A stretch of 64,000 nt of DNA from Vibrio gigantis (GTDB lineage: Bacteria > Pseudomonadota > Gammaproteobacteria > Enterobacterales > Vibrionaceae). Positions 51,546 to 60,448 of the stretch are shown one piece after another (positions within the stretch are counted from its first letter, which is position 1; every line of letters begins with the position of its first letter). The notes under the pieces were generated by a model that worked only from the letters and a program-made list of their open reading frames with translations, ran no database searches and had not been told where the DNA came from. The position numbers were made by a program, and so were the translations under genes. The stretch is taken from the NCBI RefSeq assembly GCF_024347515.1, contig NZ_AP025493.1, positions 930,001 through 994,000 on the forward strand. Reading direction: 5' to 3'.

Positions 51546-52406
51546 CTATGCCTTGCCGTTTGAACCAAACAGACGAATTTTGTGTTGTACAACTTCTTTC
51601 ATTGAAGAGATACCCGTGTTCATAACGTCAGCAAGAATGTAGTCTTTTTCATTGTCTTTCCAATGTGCTTGAACACCGTGGATAAAGCCTTGGCGTAATT
51701 CAGTATCGACATTTATTTTTGCTACGCCACGCTTAACCGCTTCCATTACTTGGTCATCAGGTACGCCTGAACCACCGTGCAATACGATCGGTTTTTTCAC
51801 AGCTTCTTTAATTTCTGACAAACGATCAAACTTAAGCTCAGGTGTTGTTTTATATACACCGTGAGCAGTACCAATAGAGACAGCTAAGTAGTCAACACCT
51901 GTACGCTCAGAGAAATCTAATGCTTCTTCGACCGTAGTGATCATCGCGTCTTTCTCATCAACGGTGATGTCATCTTCTGTTCCACCAATCTTACCGATCT
52001 CACCTTCAGCCCCAAGGCCCAAGGCATTAGCAACATCAACAACCGCTTTAGTGATACGGATATTCTCTTCGAATGGAAGCGCTGAACCATCAAACATTAG
52101 CGATTGGAAATCACGTGTCGCCGCTTCCATACATTGTTCGAATTTACGGCTGTGATCTAAGTGGATACAGATTGGAACAGAAATTTGATGATGTTGAATC
52201 AGTGAATCTACTGCATCACGCAATGGTTTCATGCCCATTTCATTAATTGCTTTTTGACCAATCTGAATCATGATTGGCGACTGTTCTTCTTGAGCTGCCA
52301 ACAATACTGCTTTAATCGTTTCTAAGTTGTGAGCTGTGAATGCACCGATAGCGTAGCCATTGTTCCACGCTTCTTTGATCATTGTTTTTCCAGACACGTA
52401 AGGCAT
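51546..52406 (-). CDS. class II aldolase, probable 6-deoxy-6-sulfofructose-1-phosphate aldolase
   Basis: A 286-aa zinc-dependent class II aldolase of the GatY/KbaY/FbaA family. Catalytic Asp84 and zinc ligand His85 are in IHLDHS; the other zinc ligands are His182 (GTAHGVY) and His210 (VLHGGSG), and DHAP-binding NVDTEL follows. In canonical sulfo-EMP the class I enzyme YihT splits sulfofructose 1-phosphate into DHAP and sulfolactaldehyde. No YihT is present, so this enzyme most likely fills that step, as class II aldolases do in the described sulfo-EMP2 variants. It is first gene of the aldolase-TRAP transcript. A tagatose-bisphosphate aldolase is the alternative. Confidence 0.82.
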   Translation of the reverse strand: MPYVSGKTMIKEAWNNGYAIGAFTAHNLETIKAVLLAAQEEQSPIMIQIGQKAINEMGMKPLRDAVDSLIQHHQISVPICIHLDHSRKFEQCMEAATRDFQSLMFDGSALPFEENIRITKAVVDVANALGLGAEGEIGKIGGTEDDITVDEKDAMITTVEEALDFSERTGVDYLAVSIGTAHGVYKTTPELKFDRLSEIKEAVKKPIVLHGGSGVPDDQVMEAVKRGVAKINVDTELRQGFIHGVQAHWKDNEKDYILADVMNTGISSMKEVVQHKIRLFGSNGKA

Positions 52407-52503
52407 TAGGTTGTTCCTTTTTTATTCATTTGTTTGTTCGTTGTTGTAGTTAAATTATCAGCCACTAGCTTTCATTTCTGTTAGTTATGTATCACTTTTC
52501 AAC

Positions 52504-52529
52504 ACAAATGGACAAAAATAAACAAAATG
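52504..52529. promoter_or_regulatory. candidate YihW operator upstream of the aldolase gene
   Basis: ACAAATGGACAAA (52504-52516) continues into ATAAACAAAATG, giving three ACAAA steps spaced 8 and 10 bp. ACAAATGRACAAA recurs at 56831-56843. The part ACAAAAATARACAAA recurs inverted at 56868-56882 in the yihU/yihV promoter. Confidence 0.55.
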
Positions 52530-52589
52530 AGTCCTAAGCCACATATTAAATGATCAAGTAAAATGAAAATGAGTGAAAAGTCTTTGAGC

Positions 52590-52622
52590 AAAAAAAAGGT
52601 GACAGCCAAAAGCCATCACCTT
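52590..52622 (-). terminator. terminator after yihS
   Basis: On the minus strand AGGTGA-TGGC / GCTG-TCACCT stem, followed by TTTTTTTT. It separates the yihU-yihR-tauE-yihS transcript from the aldolase-TRAP transcript. Confidence 0.82.
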
Positions 52623-52661
52623 CTAAAAGTTTTCTAGTTAGCCTAAACGCTAGACCTTTCT

Positions 52662-53912
52662 CTAGTTAACACCATGGTCAAGTAAGCCTGCAGCGAGAGC
52701 CGGTGCTAAGCCAGGTGTTAATGGAAGCCTAGGGATCACTAAGCAGTGCATTAAATGATAAATATCTTGCTTACCATCCCACACCTTGCTGGTCCCAGCT
52801 TGATTGTTTGTGTCCAGTTCTTGCCACCATGAGCATCCCTCGTAATCAATCAGGTATGTACGGCAGTAATCCCACCAAGTTTGGTAAAACTCTTCGTATT
52901 TTTTGTCACCCGTCACTGTATACAGCGCATAAGCTGTACCGATTGCTTCTACTGGTGCCCATCGAATACGCTCACGAACCACTGGCTTTCCGTCCCAATC
53001 AACGGAATAAACAAAACCTGGTGCACCATCGACAGACCACGCATCACGGACGGTTGCATCGAATAAGCCTATTGCATCCTCAAGCAGCCAGTCAGGGGTG
53101 TTCGCACCAATCTCTAATAAAGTCGCGCGAAGGTGGCAGATTAAACGCCCCCACTCGATCCAGTGACCCGGCGTACCACCGTAAGCTCGGAAATGGCTTG
53201 CTGGCGTTTCTTTGTTGTAATCTGGCAGCGGGTTCCACTCAGAATCAAAGTGTTCATTTACGCGGTAATGAAGACCTTTTGCCGTTTTATTGATCATAAA
53301 TTCAGTAATATTAAGCGCACGGTCTAACCATTTTTTGTCTTTCGTTACATCGTAAACAATCAGGAATGCTTCAACCGAGTGCATTGCAGCATTACCCCCT
53401 CGGTAGTCTTCAGTCTCTGAGAACGTTTCATCCCAAGACTCAAAGCACATCTGCTTTTCTTCGCTCCAAAAGTGATTTTCGTACACGTTAATCGCTTCAT
53501 CTAGTAACGCTTGTGCACGAGGGTGACCTGTTGTCGCAGCACTCGCAGCAGCTAACAGTACGAATGCGTGTTGATACCCTTGCTTAGACGCATCAACGAT
53601 ACCTTCACCTTCATTATCTATAGTCGCGTACCAGCCACCGTGCTTGTTATCTTTTAGAGGTCCTTCTAAGGCAGCAATACCATGCTCAACAAGGTCATAG
53701 GCACCAGGTCTCCCCATCAAAGCAGCTAACGAATAACAGTGCAGCATGCGCGCGGTAATCCAAAGGCGGGTTCCCATCTCATCGCGGATATTACCGTTAT
53801 TGCCTACCCAACCAAATCCGTTAGATACGACAGATTTTCTTCCAAATTCAAAAATACGATCTGTTTCAGTTTCCAACCAAGAGTTATGAGATTTGGTATT
53901 GATCCATTTCAT
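52662..53912 (-). CDS. yihS: sulfoquinovose isomerase (AGE family)
   Basis: A 416-aa (alpha/alpha)6-barrel isomerase of the N-acylglucosamine 2-epimerase superfamily that interconverts sulfoquinovose and sulfofructose. It follows E. coli YihS closely from end to end in sequence I recall: the opening MKWINTKSHNSWLETETDRI, then EEMGT-like DEMGTRLWITARMLH, YRGGNAAMHSVEAFLIVYDVT, NPLPDYNK, GGTPGHWIEWGR and KVWDGKQDIYHLMHCLVIPR. It is last gene of the yihU-yihR-tauE-yihS transcript. An unrelated mannose isomerase role is unlikely given the neighbours. Confidence 0.93.
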   Translation of the reverse strand: MKWINTKSHNSWLETETDRIFEFGRKSVVSNGFGWVGNNGNIRDEMGTRLWITARMLHCYSLAALMGRPGAYDLVEHGIAALEGPLKDNKHGGWYATIDNEGEGIVDASKQGYQHAFVLLAAASAATTGHPRAQALLDEAINVYENHFWSEEKQMCFESWDETFSETEDYRGGNAAMHSVEAFLIVYDVTKDKKWLDRALNITEFMINKTAKGLHYRVNEHFDSEWNPLPDYNKETPASHFRAYGGTPGHWIEWGRLICHLRATLLEIGANTPDWLLEDAIGLFDATVRDAWSVDGAPGFVYSVDWDGKPVVRERIRWAPVEAIGTAYALYTVTGDKKYEEFYQTWWDYCRTYLIDYEGCSWWQELDTNNQAGTSKVWDGKQDIYHLMHCLVIPRLPLTPGLAPALAAGLLDHGVN

Positions 53913-54007
53913 ACGATCTTTCCTCGTTATTATTTTTTATTGCTGCTGAAACTATCAGGCAGCGGATTTGAATTCTGTTAGCTAAGTTCTACTTATTACA
54001 AAACCAA

Positions 54008-54748
54008 TCAAAATTGGACATTCTTGATCACCAGCACACAACCAATGACCAGAAGCAATCCATGTACGATGTGGTGATAGTTAATTTTGTATTTCTGTAA
54101 GAAGTGGTATCCGACCATGCCACTTGTCATTCCGACTAAAAATGCCGGCATTGCCGATCCAACGAGACTGCTGACCTCTGATGTAATAAGCCCTTCAGTC
54201 CAAAAACTGGCTATCGCACCTATCATCTGTAGCATGAAGAAGAACACTAGTGTCGATTTAGCCTGATCTGCAGTCCAAGGCTGCATTGAGGTATACGCAA
54301 TAACCGGGGGCCCCGCTTCACCAACGCTTGCCCCAAGCACGCCAGAAGCAAACCCTGTTCCCATAGTGACAGGCACTGAAGTTTTGGAGAACGCAGGTTT
54401 CGTGCTACGCATGGAGTGAATACTCGATAAAATCAGCACAATACCCATCGTTATTAAAATGTATTGAGATGGCAGGCTAGCCAACAACTTAGCACCCACA
54501 AATGACGCAGGTAACGAACCCGCTACGAGAATCAGACCAGCTTTATACTGAATCGAGTGACGCATTTTCCACACAATCGGGAATGTTACTAACCAACCGA
54601 AAATTCCCGCGATCGGCACCGCCATCTTTGCGTCGACAACGAGCGAGAGTAACGGCACAGAAACAAGAGCAAGGCCAAACCCGGTCAAGCCTTGCGTAAA
54701 GCCCCCTAATGCGATGATCAGGGAGACTAATATGACAGTCATATCCAT
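54008..54748 (-). CDS. TauE/SafE-family exporter in the SQ cluster
   Basis: A 246-aa membrane protein with about eight helices and repeated halves (GGFTQGLTGFGLALVSVPLL and GTGFASGVLGASVGEAGPPVI). TauE/SafE members export sulfite, sulfoacetate and other C2-C3 sulfonates. In this cluster it is the likely exporter of 2,3-dihydroxypropane-1-sulfonate made by YihU, or of sulfite if the dioxygenase route operates. It is 58 nt downstream of the yihR-like gene. Confidence 0.88.
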   Translation of the reverse strand: MDMTVILVSLIIALGGFTQGLTGFGLALVSVPLLSLVVDAKMAVPIAGIFGWLVTFPIVWKMRHSIQYKAGLILVAGSLPASFVGAKLLASLPSQYILITMGIVLILSSIHSMRSTKPAFSKTSVPVTMGTGFASGVLGASVGEAGPPVIAYTSMQPWTADQAKSTLVFFFMLQMIGAIASFWTEGLITSEVSSLVGSAMPAFLVGMTSGMVGYHFLQKYKINYHHIVHGLLLVIGCVLVIKNVQF

Positions 54749-54805
54749 AGTAGCGTCCTAATGAAGGGCGATGGTTCACCCTAATATGGTTATTGAAAGG
54801 AGGTA

Positions 54806-55864
54806 TTACTTCACTGAGAAGCGATGGAGTGTTTTCTCTTCAAACACATCACCAGGGTTTAGCCGAACACTTGGAAAGTGAGGTTGATTTGGGCTATCTG
54901 GGAAATGTTGTGTTTCTAAACACATCCCTTCAAATGATTGATATTGATGACCATTTCGACCTAGCCAAGTATTATTGGATAACTTCGAAGCGTTGTAGAA
55001 CTGAACCGCAGGTTGCGTAGTTAACACTGTCATTACTCGGCCGCTTTTTGGGTCGTAAAGCTCCGCAGCATAATGGTACTCACCTTCATTATTAGACTGG
55101 TCGAGAATAAAGTTATGGTCATAGGCTCCATCGAGCACTTTCTTTTTGTTGTCACCGATGACCATCGAAGACGTAAAATCTAAACCCGTATCTTTAACAC
55201 TCAGCACTTCCCCTGTCGGGATCATATCTTCAGTTGCCGGTGTATAAAATTGAGAGAATAACGTGAGGTGATGGTTATCGACTGAGCCCGAATCGTGACC
55301 ACCAAGATTGTAGTAACCATGATTGACTAGGTTGACTACCGTAGGCTTGTCAGTGGTTGCTTTGAAGTTATAGTGAATCTGATTCAATTCATCTAAACCA
55401 ATGGTATGCGTGACATCCATAGTGCCACCATAACCAGCTTCACCATCCGGTGAGGTTCGGCTTAGATGTATATAAACCGCTTCGGGTTGCTGTTCGACTG
55501 CATAATTCCATACATATTTGTCGAACCCCCGGATGCCACCATGCAGGTGTGTACGCGACTGCTCATTGGTATCAAGTTGGAAGACCTCACCATCAAGCTC
55601 GTAACGCCCGTCTTTAATACGATTGGCAAAACGCCCCGCCACCGCACCAAAAAAAGGATGCCCGGCAAGGTATTTATCTAGGGTTTCATAACCCAATACC
55701 ACGTCAGCCTTATTGCCTTCTCTATCCGGAGTTTCTATCGATGTAACAATACAACCGAAATTAGTCAGCTGTACCTTCATACCTTGACTGTTTTCTAGGG
55801 TAAATAGCTTAACGGGCATCGCTTGACCATCTACTTGCCCCCAGTTTTCGACATCTAGTTTCAC
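54806..55864 (-). CDS. yihR: aldose 1-epimerase, sulfoquinovose mutarotase-like (YihR)
   Basis: A 352-aa galactose-mutarotase-type beta-sandwich. Catalytic regions are visible: FGAVAGRFANRIKDGRYELDG, VNLVNHGYYNLGGHDSG with the catalytic His, and the late GMCLETQHFPDSPN with the catalytic Glu. It interconverts sugar anomers. Length and motifs are closer to generic GalM than to the shorter YihR (308 aa), so the function is by context: SQ mutarotation ahead of YihS. The stop is 58 nt from the tauE gene and the start 20 nt from the yihU stop. Confidence 0.85.
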   Translation of the reverse strand: MKLDVENWGQVDGQAMPVKLFTLENSQGMKVQLTNFGCIVTSIETPDREGNKADVVLGYETLDKYLAGHPFFGAVAGRFANRIKDGRYELDGEVFQLDTNEQSRTHLHGGIRGFDKYVWNYAVEQQPEAVYIHLSRTSPDGEAGYGGTMDVTHTIGLDELNQIHYNFKATTDKPTVVNLVNHGYYNLGGHDSGSVDNHHLTLFSQFYTPATEDMIPTGEVLSVKDTGLDFTSSMVIGDNKKKVLDGAYDHNFILDQSNNEGEYHYAAELYDPKSGRVMTVLTTQPAVQFYNASKLSNNTWLGRNGHQYQSFEGMCLETQHFPDSPNQPHFPSVRLNPGDVFEEKTLHRFSVK

Positions 55865-55883
55865 GTTATTGTCTCTATTCTAA

Positions 55884-56780
55884 TTATTGTTTTATTTTTG
55901 CTTCTAAACCTGACGTAACACGAAGTTGTTCAAAGACAGATGTCCAGTCTTGACGACCACGCCCTGCAGCTCGAGCAATACTGTAAAGCTCACGAGATGC
56001 AGCACCACACGGCATTGGTACATTCACTTGGTTAGCTAAGTCCAAAGCGATACCCAGATCTTTATGCGCTAAATCCACCATGAATGCCGGAGTCAAATCG
56101 CCTGCTAGCACTTTACCCGGCCAGGTTGTCGTAAAGTGTCCTTTGCCAGCCGGTGTACCACTCATCACTTGCAATGCCGTTTCGAATTCAAGACCAATTG
56201 CTTCAGATAAAGTAGCGGCTTCTGCCGACAACGCATTAAGCGCGATACTCATGTAATTATTGATAATTTTTACGCGAATACCTTTACCCGCACCGCCACA
56301 ATCTACAGTCTCGGAACCCATGCAATCAAAAAGAGGCTGTGCTCTCTCTATTTGGGCTTTGCTACCACCAGCAAGAATCAGTAACTCGCCTTTAACCGCG
56401 TGGTCTGAAGTGCGCCCTACCGGAGCTTCCATCATCTGTAGACCTCGTTGATCCATATCAGAAACCAACTTATCCGTTTGGAATGGGTGAATAGTAGACA
56501 TATCAATCAACAACGTTTCAGGCGTCATTACTTGTGCAATCCCCTGCTCACCAAACAATACATGACGCACTAAGTCACCATTCGGTAGCATAGTGATAAT
56601 AAAGTCGACATCTTTTGCAGCGTCTAGCGCTGATTCCGCAGCCGTTGCTCCCAACTCAACCAGTCCGTTTACTGCATCTGCATTTAAGTCAAAAACCTTT
56701 ACCTCATGGTCACCTTTTAGAATGTTTGAAGCCATTGGGCTTCCCATTTGACCAAGACCAATAAAACCAACGCGACTCAT
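55884..56780 (-). CDS. yihU: sulfolactaldehyde reductase
   Basis: A 298-aa beta-hydroxyacid dehydrogenase-type enzyme that reduces 3-sulfolactaldehyde to 2,3-dihydroxypropane-1-sulfonate with NADH. The Rossmann motif GLGQMGSPMA is at 8-17, the substrate loop APVGRTSDHA has Arg123, and catalytic Lys171 is in RVKIINNYMSIALNALSAEA. It follows E. coli YihU nearly throughout, including FTTTWPGKVLAGDLTPAFMV and RAAGRGRQDW. It is the first gene of the leftward transcript, divergent from yihV. Confidence 0.95.
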   Translation of the reverse strand: MSRVGFIGLGQMGSPMASNILKGDHEVKVFDLNADAVNGLVELGATAAESALDAAKDVDFIITMLPNGDLVRHVLFGEQGIAQVMTPETLLIDMSTIHPFQTDKLVSDMDQRGLQMMEAPVGRTSDHAVKGELLILAGGSKAQIERAQPLFDCMGSETVDCGGAGKGIRVKIINNYMSIALNALSAEAATLSEAIGLEFETALQVMSGTPAGKGHFTTTWPGKVLAGDLTPAFMVDLAHKDLGIALDLANQVNVPMPCGAASRELYSIARAAGRGRQDWTSVFEQLRVTSGLEAKIKQ

Positions 56781-56830
56781 AATCCTTTCCTTTTATAAAT
56801 ACCAACACACTTTGAGTGGGTTAACTATAA

Positions 56831-56883
56831 ACAAATGAACAAATTGAACTGTTGACCATGTCACACTTTGTCTATTTTTGTTG
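56831..56883. promoter_or_regulatory. candidate YihW operators between yihU and yihV
   Basis: ACAAATGAACAAA is at 56831-56843. On the opposite strand ACAAAAATAGACAAAG is at about 56882-56867. Both match the element in front of the aldolase gene. They sit in the 207-bp divergent promoter region, where a DeoR-type repressor would bind. Confidence 0.55.
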
Positions 56884-56987
56884 TTTAATGTAAGTTTGTG
56901 AGCATTATCGAAGTATTAGGTGACACAGGAAATATAATTTACTCTGTACTTATATTTAGATAGCTGTATTGGCTAAAAGGAAGAAAG

Positions 56988-57875
56988 ATGAAAATTGCTT
57001 GCCTGGGTATTACCGTTCTTGACCGTGTTCAGCTTGTTGAAAAACTGCCAACAACAGGGGGGAAGTATGTATCAAAAGATTACTTTGAAATTGGCGGAGG
57101 CCCAGCGGCAACGGCGGCTGTCGCCGTTTCTAAGTTAGGGCATGAAGTAGAGTTTGTCGGTCGTGTAGGGAGTGATAGCGTAGCTAATACCATGATCGAA
57201 GAGCTCAACAATTACGGTGTTAAAACAAATCATATTGTTCATATAAACAATGCATCTTCATCTTTCTCTAGTGTTCTTGTTGATGATGAAGGTGAACGTA
57301 TGATCATCAACCACCAAGACCCTATGCTAAGCCGTGACATTCGCATGTTGATGGATGTTGATTTTAGTCAATTTGATGCAGTGCTGTGTGACGTACGCTG
57401 GCCTGAAGGCGCTAAGTACCTATTAGAAAAGGCAAAAGAGTATGGAATACCGTCAGTTCTAGATGCTGATTTATCACCGGATCCAATCGATGAATTGGTC
57501 AAATTGGCCGATCATGTCGCATTTTCAGAGGAAGGATTGTCAACTTTTGTACAAAATTCAGAGGTTGAAGCAGGATTACGCTTAGCAAAACAAGAAACTT
57601 CTGGCAAAGTATACGTCACTGTAGGAAAACACGGCTGTTATTGGTTAGAAAACAACGAGCTGCAACATGAAGCAGCCCCAGTGATTGATGTTGTCGACAC
57701 AACCGGAGCGGGCGATACATTCCACGGAGCTTTGGTTGTGGCTGTAGCTGAAGGGATGGATACCCGTGCTGCAGTCAAATTCTCAAATATTGTCGCTGCA
57801 ATCAAATGTACTAAATTGGGTGGCCGAGAAGGTATACCAACTCGCTCAGCAGTGAATAAACACATAAATGAATAA
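56988..57875 (+). CDS. yihV: sulfofructose kinase
   Basis: A 295-aa PfkB/ribokinase-family kinase that phosphorylates 6-deoxy-6-sulfofructose at C1. It closely follows E. coli YihV: the start ACLGITVLDRVQLVEKLPTT, GGGPAATAAVAVSKLG, the sugar-binding DVRWPEGA region and DVVDTTGAGDTFHGALV with catalytic Asp243. KCTKLGGREGIP is at the C-terminus. AGGAAG precedes the ATG. It is divergent from yihU and followed 14 nt later by the regulator gene. Confidence 0.95.
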   Translation: MKIACLGITVLDRVQLVEKLPTTGGKYVSKDYFEIGGGPAATAAVAVSKLGHEVEFVGRVGSDSVANTMIEELNNYGVKTNHIVHINNASSSFSSVLVDDEGERMIINHQDPMLSRDIRMLMDVDFSQFDAVLCDVRWPEGAKYLLEKAKEYGIPSVLDADLSPDPIDELVKLADHVAFSEEGLSTFVQNSEVEAGLRLAKQETSGKVYVTVGKHGCYWLENNELQHEAAPVIDVVDTTGAGDTFHGALVVAVAEGMDTRAAVKFSNIVAAIKCTKLGGREGIPTRSAVNKHINE

Positions 57876-57889
57876 TAAGAAGGTTTAGT

Positions 57890-58654
57890 ATGACTAATCC
57901 TAGACAAGATAAATTACTAAAGTTAGTTATTGATGAAGGCTACTATACCGTTGAAGACTTAGCGGAAAGCCTAAATGTCTCTACCCAAACCATTCGCCGA
58001 GACATCAAAAAGCTCAGTGATGATAAGCTGTTGATTCGTCATCACGGTGGCGCAAGTTCGCCAGCAAGTAAAACGAACTTGGATTACGAGCTACGCCGAA
58101 GCGCTGAAACTGACGAGAAAAATGCAATTGCGAAATGCATTGCTGAATTAGTCCCTGATAATTCGACTATCTTCATCACTATTGGCACAACGGCTGAAAC
58201 TATCGCTAATCACCTATTAAAAAAGAGCAACTTACAGGTGATTACTAACAGTTTACGCGTTGCAAACATCCTACACTCAAATCCATCATTTGATGTGTTG
58301 ATACCTAGCGGTAAAGTAAAAGCATCAAATGGGGGTATTGTCGGCACAGAAGCTATCGATTTTATCTCAAAGTTCCGTTTTGATTACCTATTAACGAGTG
58401 CTGGCTCTCTTGATACCGACGGCACTCTCCTTGAATATGATCTCAACGAAACCGAGTTAGTACAAACTGTCATGAAGTCAGCAAGACACATGTACGTTGG
58501 ACTCGACTCAACCAAGTTTGTACCTAAAGGTTCAATAGCGCTTTGCCATATTCGTGAAGCAACAACGTTATTTACCGACAAAGCATTACCAAACACTCTA
58601 GCCAAAAACCTTCAACACGAAAACATTCTCATTGAAGTGTGTAAGCCAGAATAG
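57890..58654 (+). CDS. yihW: DeoR-family repressor of SQ catabolism
   Basis: A 254-aa DeoR regulator (YihW, also CsqR). The helix-turn-helix is YYTVEDLAESLNVSTQTIRRDIKKL (about 19-43), with the family RHHGGAS following. The sugar-phosphate-isomerase-like effector domain has FITIGTTAETIANHLL and ITNSLRVANILHSNPSFDV. It matches E. coli YihW in layout and in these segments. It is co-transcribed with yihV. Its likely operators are the ACAAATGRACAAA-type elements at 52504 and 56831; the inducer is probably SQ or an early intermediate. Confidence 0.9.
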   Translation: MTNPRQDKLLKLVIDEGYYTVEDLAESLNVSTQTIRRDIKKLSDDKLLIRHHGGASSPASKTNLDYELRRSAETDEKNAIAKCIAELVPDNSTIFITIGTTAETIANHLLKKSNLQVITNSLRVANILHSNPSFDVLIPSGKVKASNGGIVGTEAIDFISKFRFDYLLTSAGSLDTDGTLLEYDLNETELVQTVMKSARHMYVGLDSTKFVPKGSIALCHIREATTLFTDKALPNTLAKNLQHENILIEVCKPE

Positions 58655-58673
58655 CTTGGTTATCCTATCTAGC

Positions 58674-58702
58674 AAAAAGCTCCCAAATTAAGGGAGCTTT
58701 TT
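58674..58702. terminator. bidirectional terminator after yihW
   Basis: AAAAAGCTCCC and GGGAGCTTTTT form a perfect stem with an AAATTAA loop. It marks the right edge of the SQ island and serves the convergent SGNH gene. Confidence 0.88.
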
Positions 58703-58734
58703 AGTATTAACGATATGTACGCACTGCTATCTAG

Positions 58735-59574
58735 CTATTCATGAAGGCACTTATCTAGCATCGGCATCAGAATCTCAGCCCAAGCCTGATAAGCCCTGCC
58801 ATTCAAATGTAAATCATCACACGTGTATTCATTCGACAAGTGTTGATTTGGCGCTAATACCGCATTCACATCTAAAAACTCGATGCCATGCTGCGCACAG
58901 TAATCTTTTAGCTTTCTATTTAAAGACTCAACACTTGGGTTTAAGCTTTGCAGCTTAGTTCCAACATAAAGTGTCGACTGCACCAACACTTGGATACCAT
59001 TATCTCGCCATATGTTGACCATTTTTACGTAGTTATCATACACATGTTCAACGCCGTAGCCTTGAGCCAAGTCGTTGATTCCCGCCATGAAACAGACTAA
59101 CTGGGGATTCACGTTTAACGTGGTGTCAATACGTCGCAACATGCCTGATGTGGTATCACCAGCCAAGCCGCGGTTAACCATAGAAATATCACGAAAAATA
59201 TCAGCCCACGGCGCCCACTCGGTGATCGAGTCTCCAAACATCACTAAATCCGCTTGAGGTGAAAAGTGGCGATGATTGTCCGATGTCATGATGTAACGAC
59301 TCATGCTGTGACCTCGTTGCTGAATCTCAGATTGAATTGCAACCGCCTTAAGAATGTCACTATCAGGCGTGGTACCGTCGAATTGAGCCAGTACCCCTTC
59401 AATATGAGGCTTCAAAGGGCTAAGTTGGGTGCTCAATTGATGTTGTTCTTTGAGGGAAGATAACCTCTCCAATAAATCATAGAGAGAGCGATCTTTGCCG
59501 ACGTTTTGAAATAACTGATATAAATCGAGGATAGGTTCTTGTTGTAGTGCGGCAAGTAATTGCTTGTCTTCCAT
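58735..59574 (-). CDS. SGNH/GDSL-family hydrolase
   Basis: A 279-aa esterase/lipase-like enzyme. Block I is VMFGDSITEW with the catalytic Ser, block II NRGLAGDTT, block III FMAGINDLAQG, and block V DDLHLNGRAYQAW with Asp and His. An N-terminal extension of about 110 residues is helical and lacks a signal peptide. The start is uncertain: ATG 59574 has a GAAGGG upstream with long spacing, while ATG 59595 and TTG 59613 are in frame too. Substrate unknown; acetyl-ester hydrolases of this type often act on sugars or lipids. Confidence 0.82.
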   Translation of the reverse strand: MEDKQLLAALQQEPILDLYQLFQNVGKDRSLYDLLERLSSLKEQHQLSTQLSPLKPHIEGVLAQFDGTTPDSDILKAVAIQSEIQQRGHSMSRYIMTSDNHRHFSPQADLVMFGDSITEWAPWADIFRDISMVNRGLAGDTTSGMLRRIDTTLNVNPQLVCFMAGINDLAQGYGVEHVYDNYVKMVNIWRDNGIQVLVQSTLYVGTKLQSLNPSVESLNRKLKDYCAQHGIEFLDVNAVLAPNQHLSNEYTCDDLHLNGRAYQAWAEILMPMLDKCLHE

Positions 59575-59660
59575 GGTGTTATCTAACCCTTCCATTATCT
59601 GATGATGTATCAAGATAATATCCGATAAACTGCAGGATAGATAACACTAGACAGCAGCAG

Positions 59661-60173
59661 TTACTTTTCTTTGATCACTAAATGGTTGCGGTTATCGCGG
59701 CTTTTCTTAATCAACTCATTGCTCTCATCCATCTCGTCAGATTTTGCAAGGCGGTCATAAAGAAGAACATTCACGGTCGCAGCCAGGTTCATGCAACCGA
59801 CCGTCGGCACATAAACAACATGATCGGCTCGGTCAGCGACATCTTGAGAAATAGAGCCGTCTTCCGGACCAAAAATATAGATGGCATTTTCTGGGTGTTT
59901 AAAACGTGGCAGTGGGATCGCACCTTCCGCTAGTTCCACACAAACGATCTTGGTTTCTGGATCAAGATTATCCAAAAACGACTCAACCCCCGTCAGAGGG
60001 ATAGTACGCGCAGCACTCTTAGTATCGGTGTGAAATTTAGCTGCTTTTTCGTAGCGTCGCCCTGTGTATTTAACTTCGTTGACTTGGTAGCAACCAGCCG
60101 CACGCATAACAGCACCAACGTTTGTCGGGCTCTTTGGGTTAGTTAAACCAATAGTCACATGGCTTTTATTCAT
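59661..60173 (-). CDS. SpoU/TrmH-family RNA methyltransferase
   Basis: A 170-aa SPOUT 2'-O-methyltransferase. Motif 1 is IGLTNPKSPTNVGAVMRAAGC with Asn and Arg, motif 2 IYIFGPEDGSIS, and motif 3 VYVPTVGCMNLAATVNVLLYDR. It lacks the extra N-terminal RNA-binding domain of RlmB, and is closer in size to TrmL (157 aa) and to short TrmH proteins. The target RNA is not certain. It is monocistronic. Confidence 0.88.
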   Translation of the reverse strand: MNKSHVTIGLTNPKSPTNVGAVMRAAGCYQVNEVKYTGRRYEKAAKFHTDTKSAARTIPLTGVESFLDNLDPETKIVCVELAEGAIPLPRFKHPENAIYIFGPEDGSISQDVADRADHVVYVPTVGCMNLAATVNVLLYDRLAKSDEMDESNELIKKSRDNRNHLVIKEK

Positions 60174-60448
60174 GAATCTTTCTCACTTAACGAATAGACA
60201 TAGCAGGGTGCTACAAAGCGTCGCATTCTAACAAAGCAGCGTCTAATTCAAAAGCAGAGAAACAACCAAGCCTATCAAGGACTGAGCGCCTAGTTACATA
60301 AGTCAAGAGGAGCTAAAATCCAACCACCATCAAGTTTACAAAACAAAATCACTTCCGGATAACAATTAGACCAAAAGCGCATTTACATTTTGAAACCACA
60401 TTAATAGTGTGTTGATAACGGCATGAATAATCGCACAGGAAACGTGAT

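Noticed and set aside
51546..52406. Calling the class II aldolase a housekeeping FbaA or tagatose-bisphosphate aldolase
   Set aside because: It begins the SQ transporter transcript and the pathway otherwise lacks its aldolase; no gat or aga genes are nearby.
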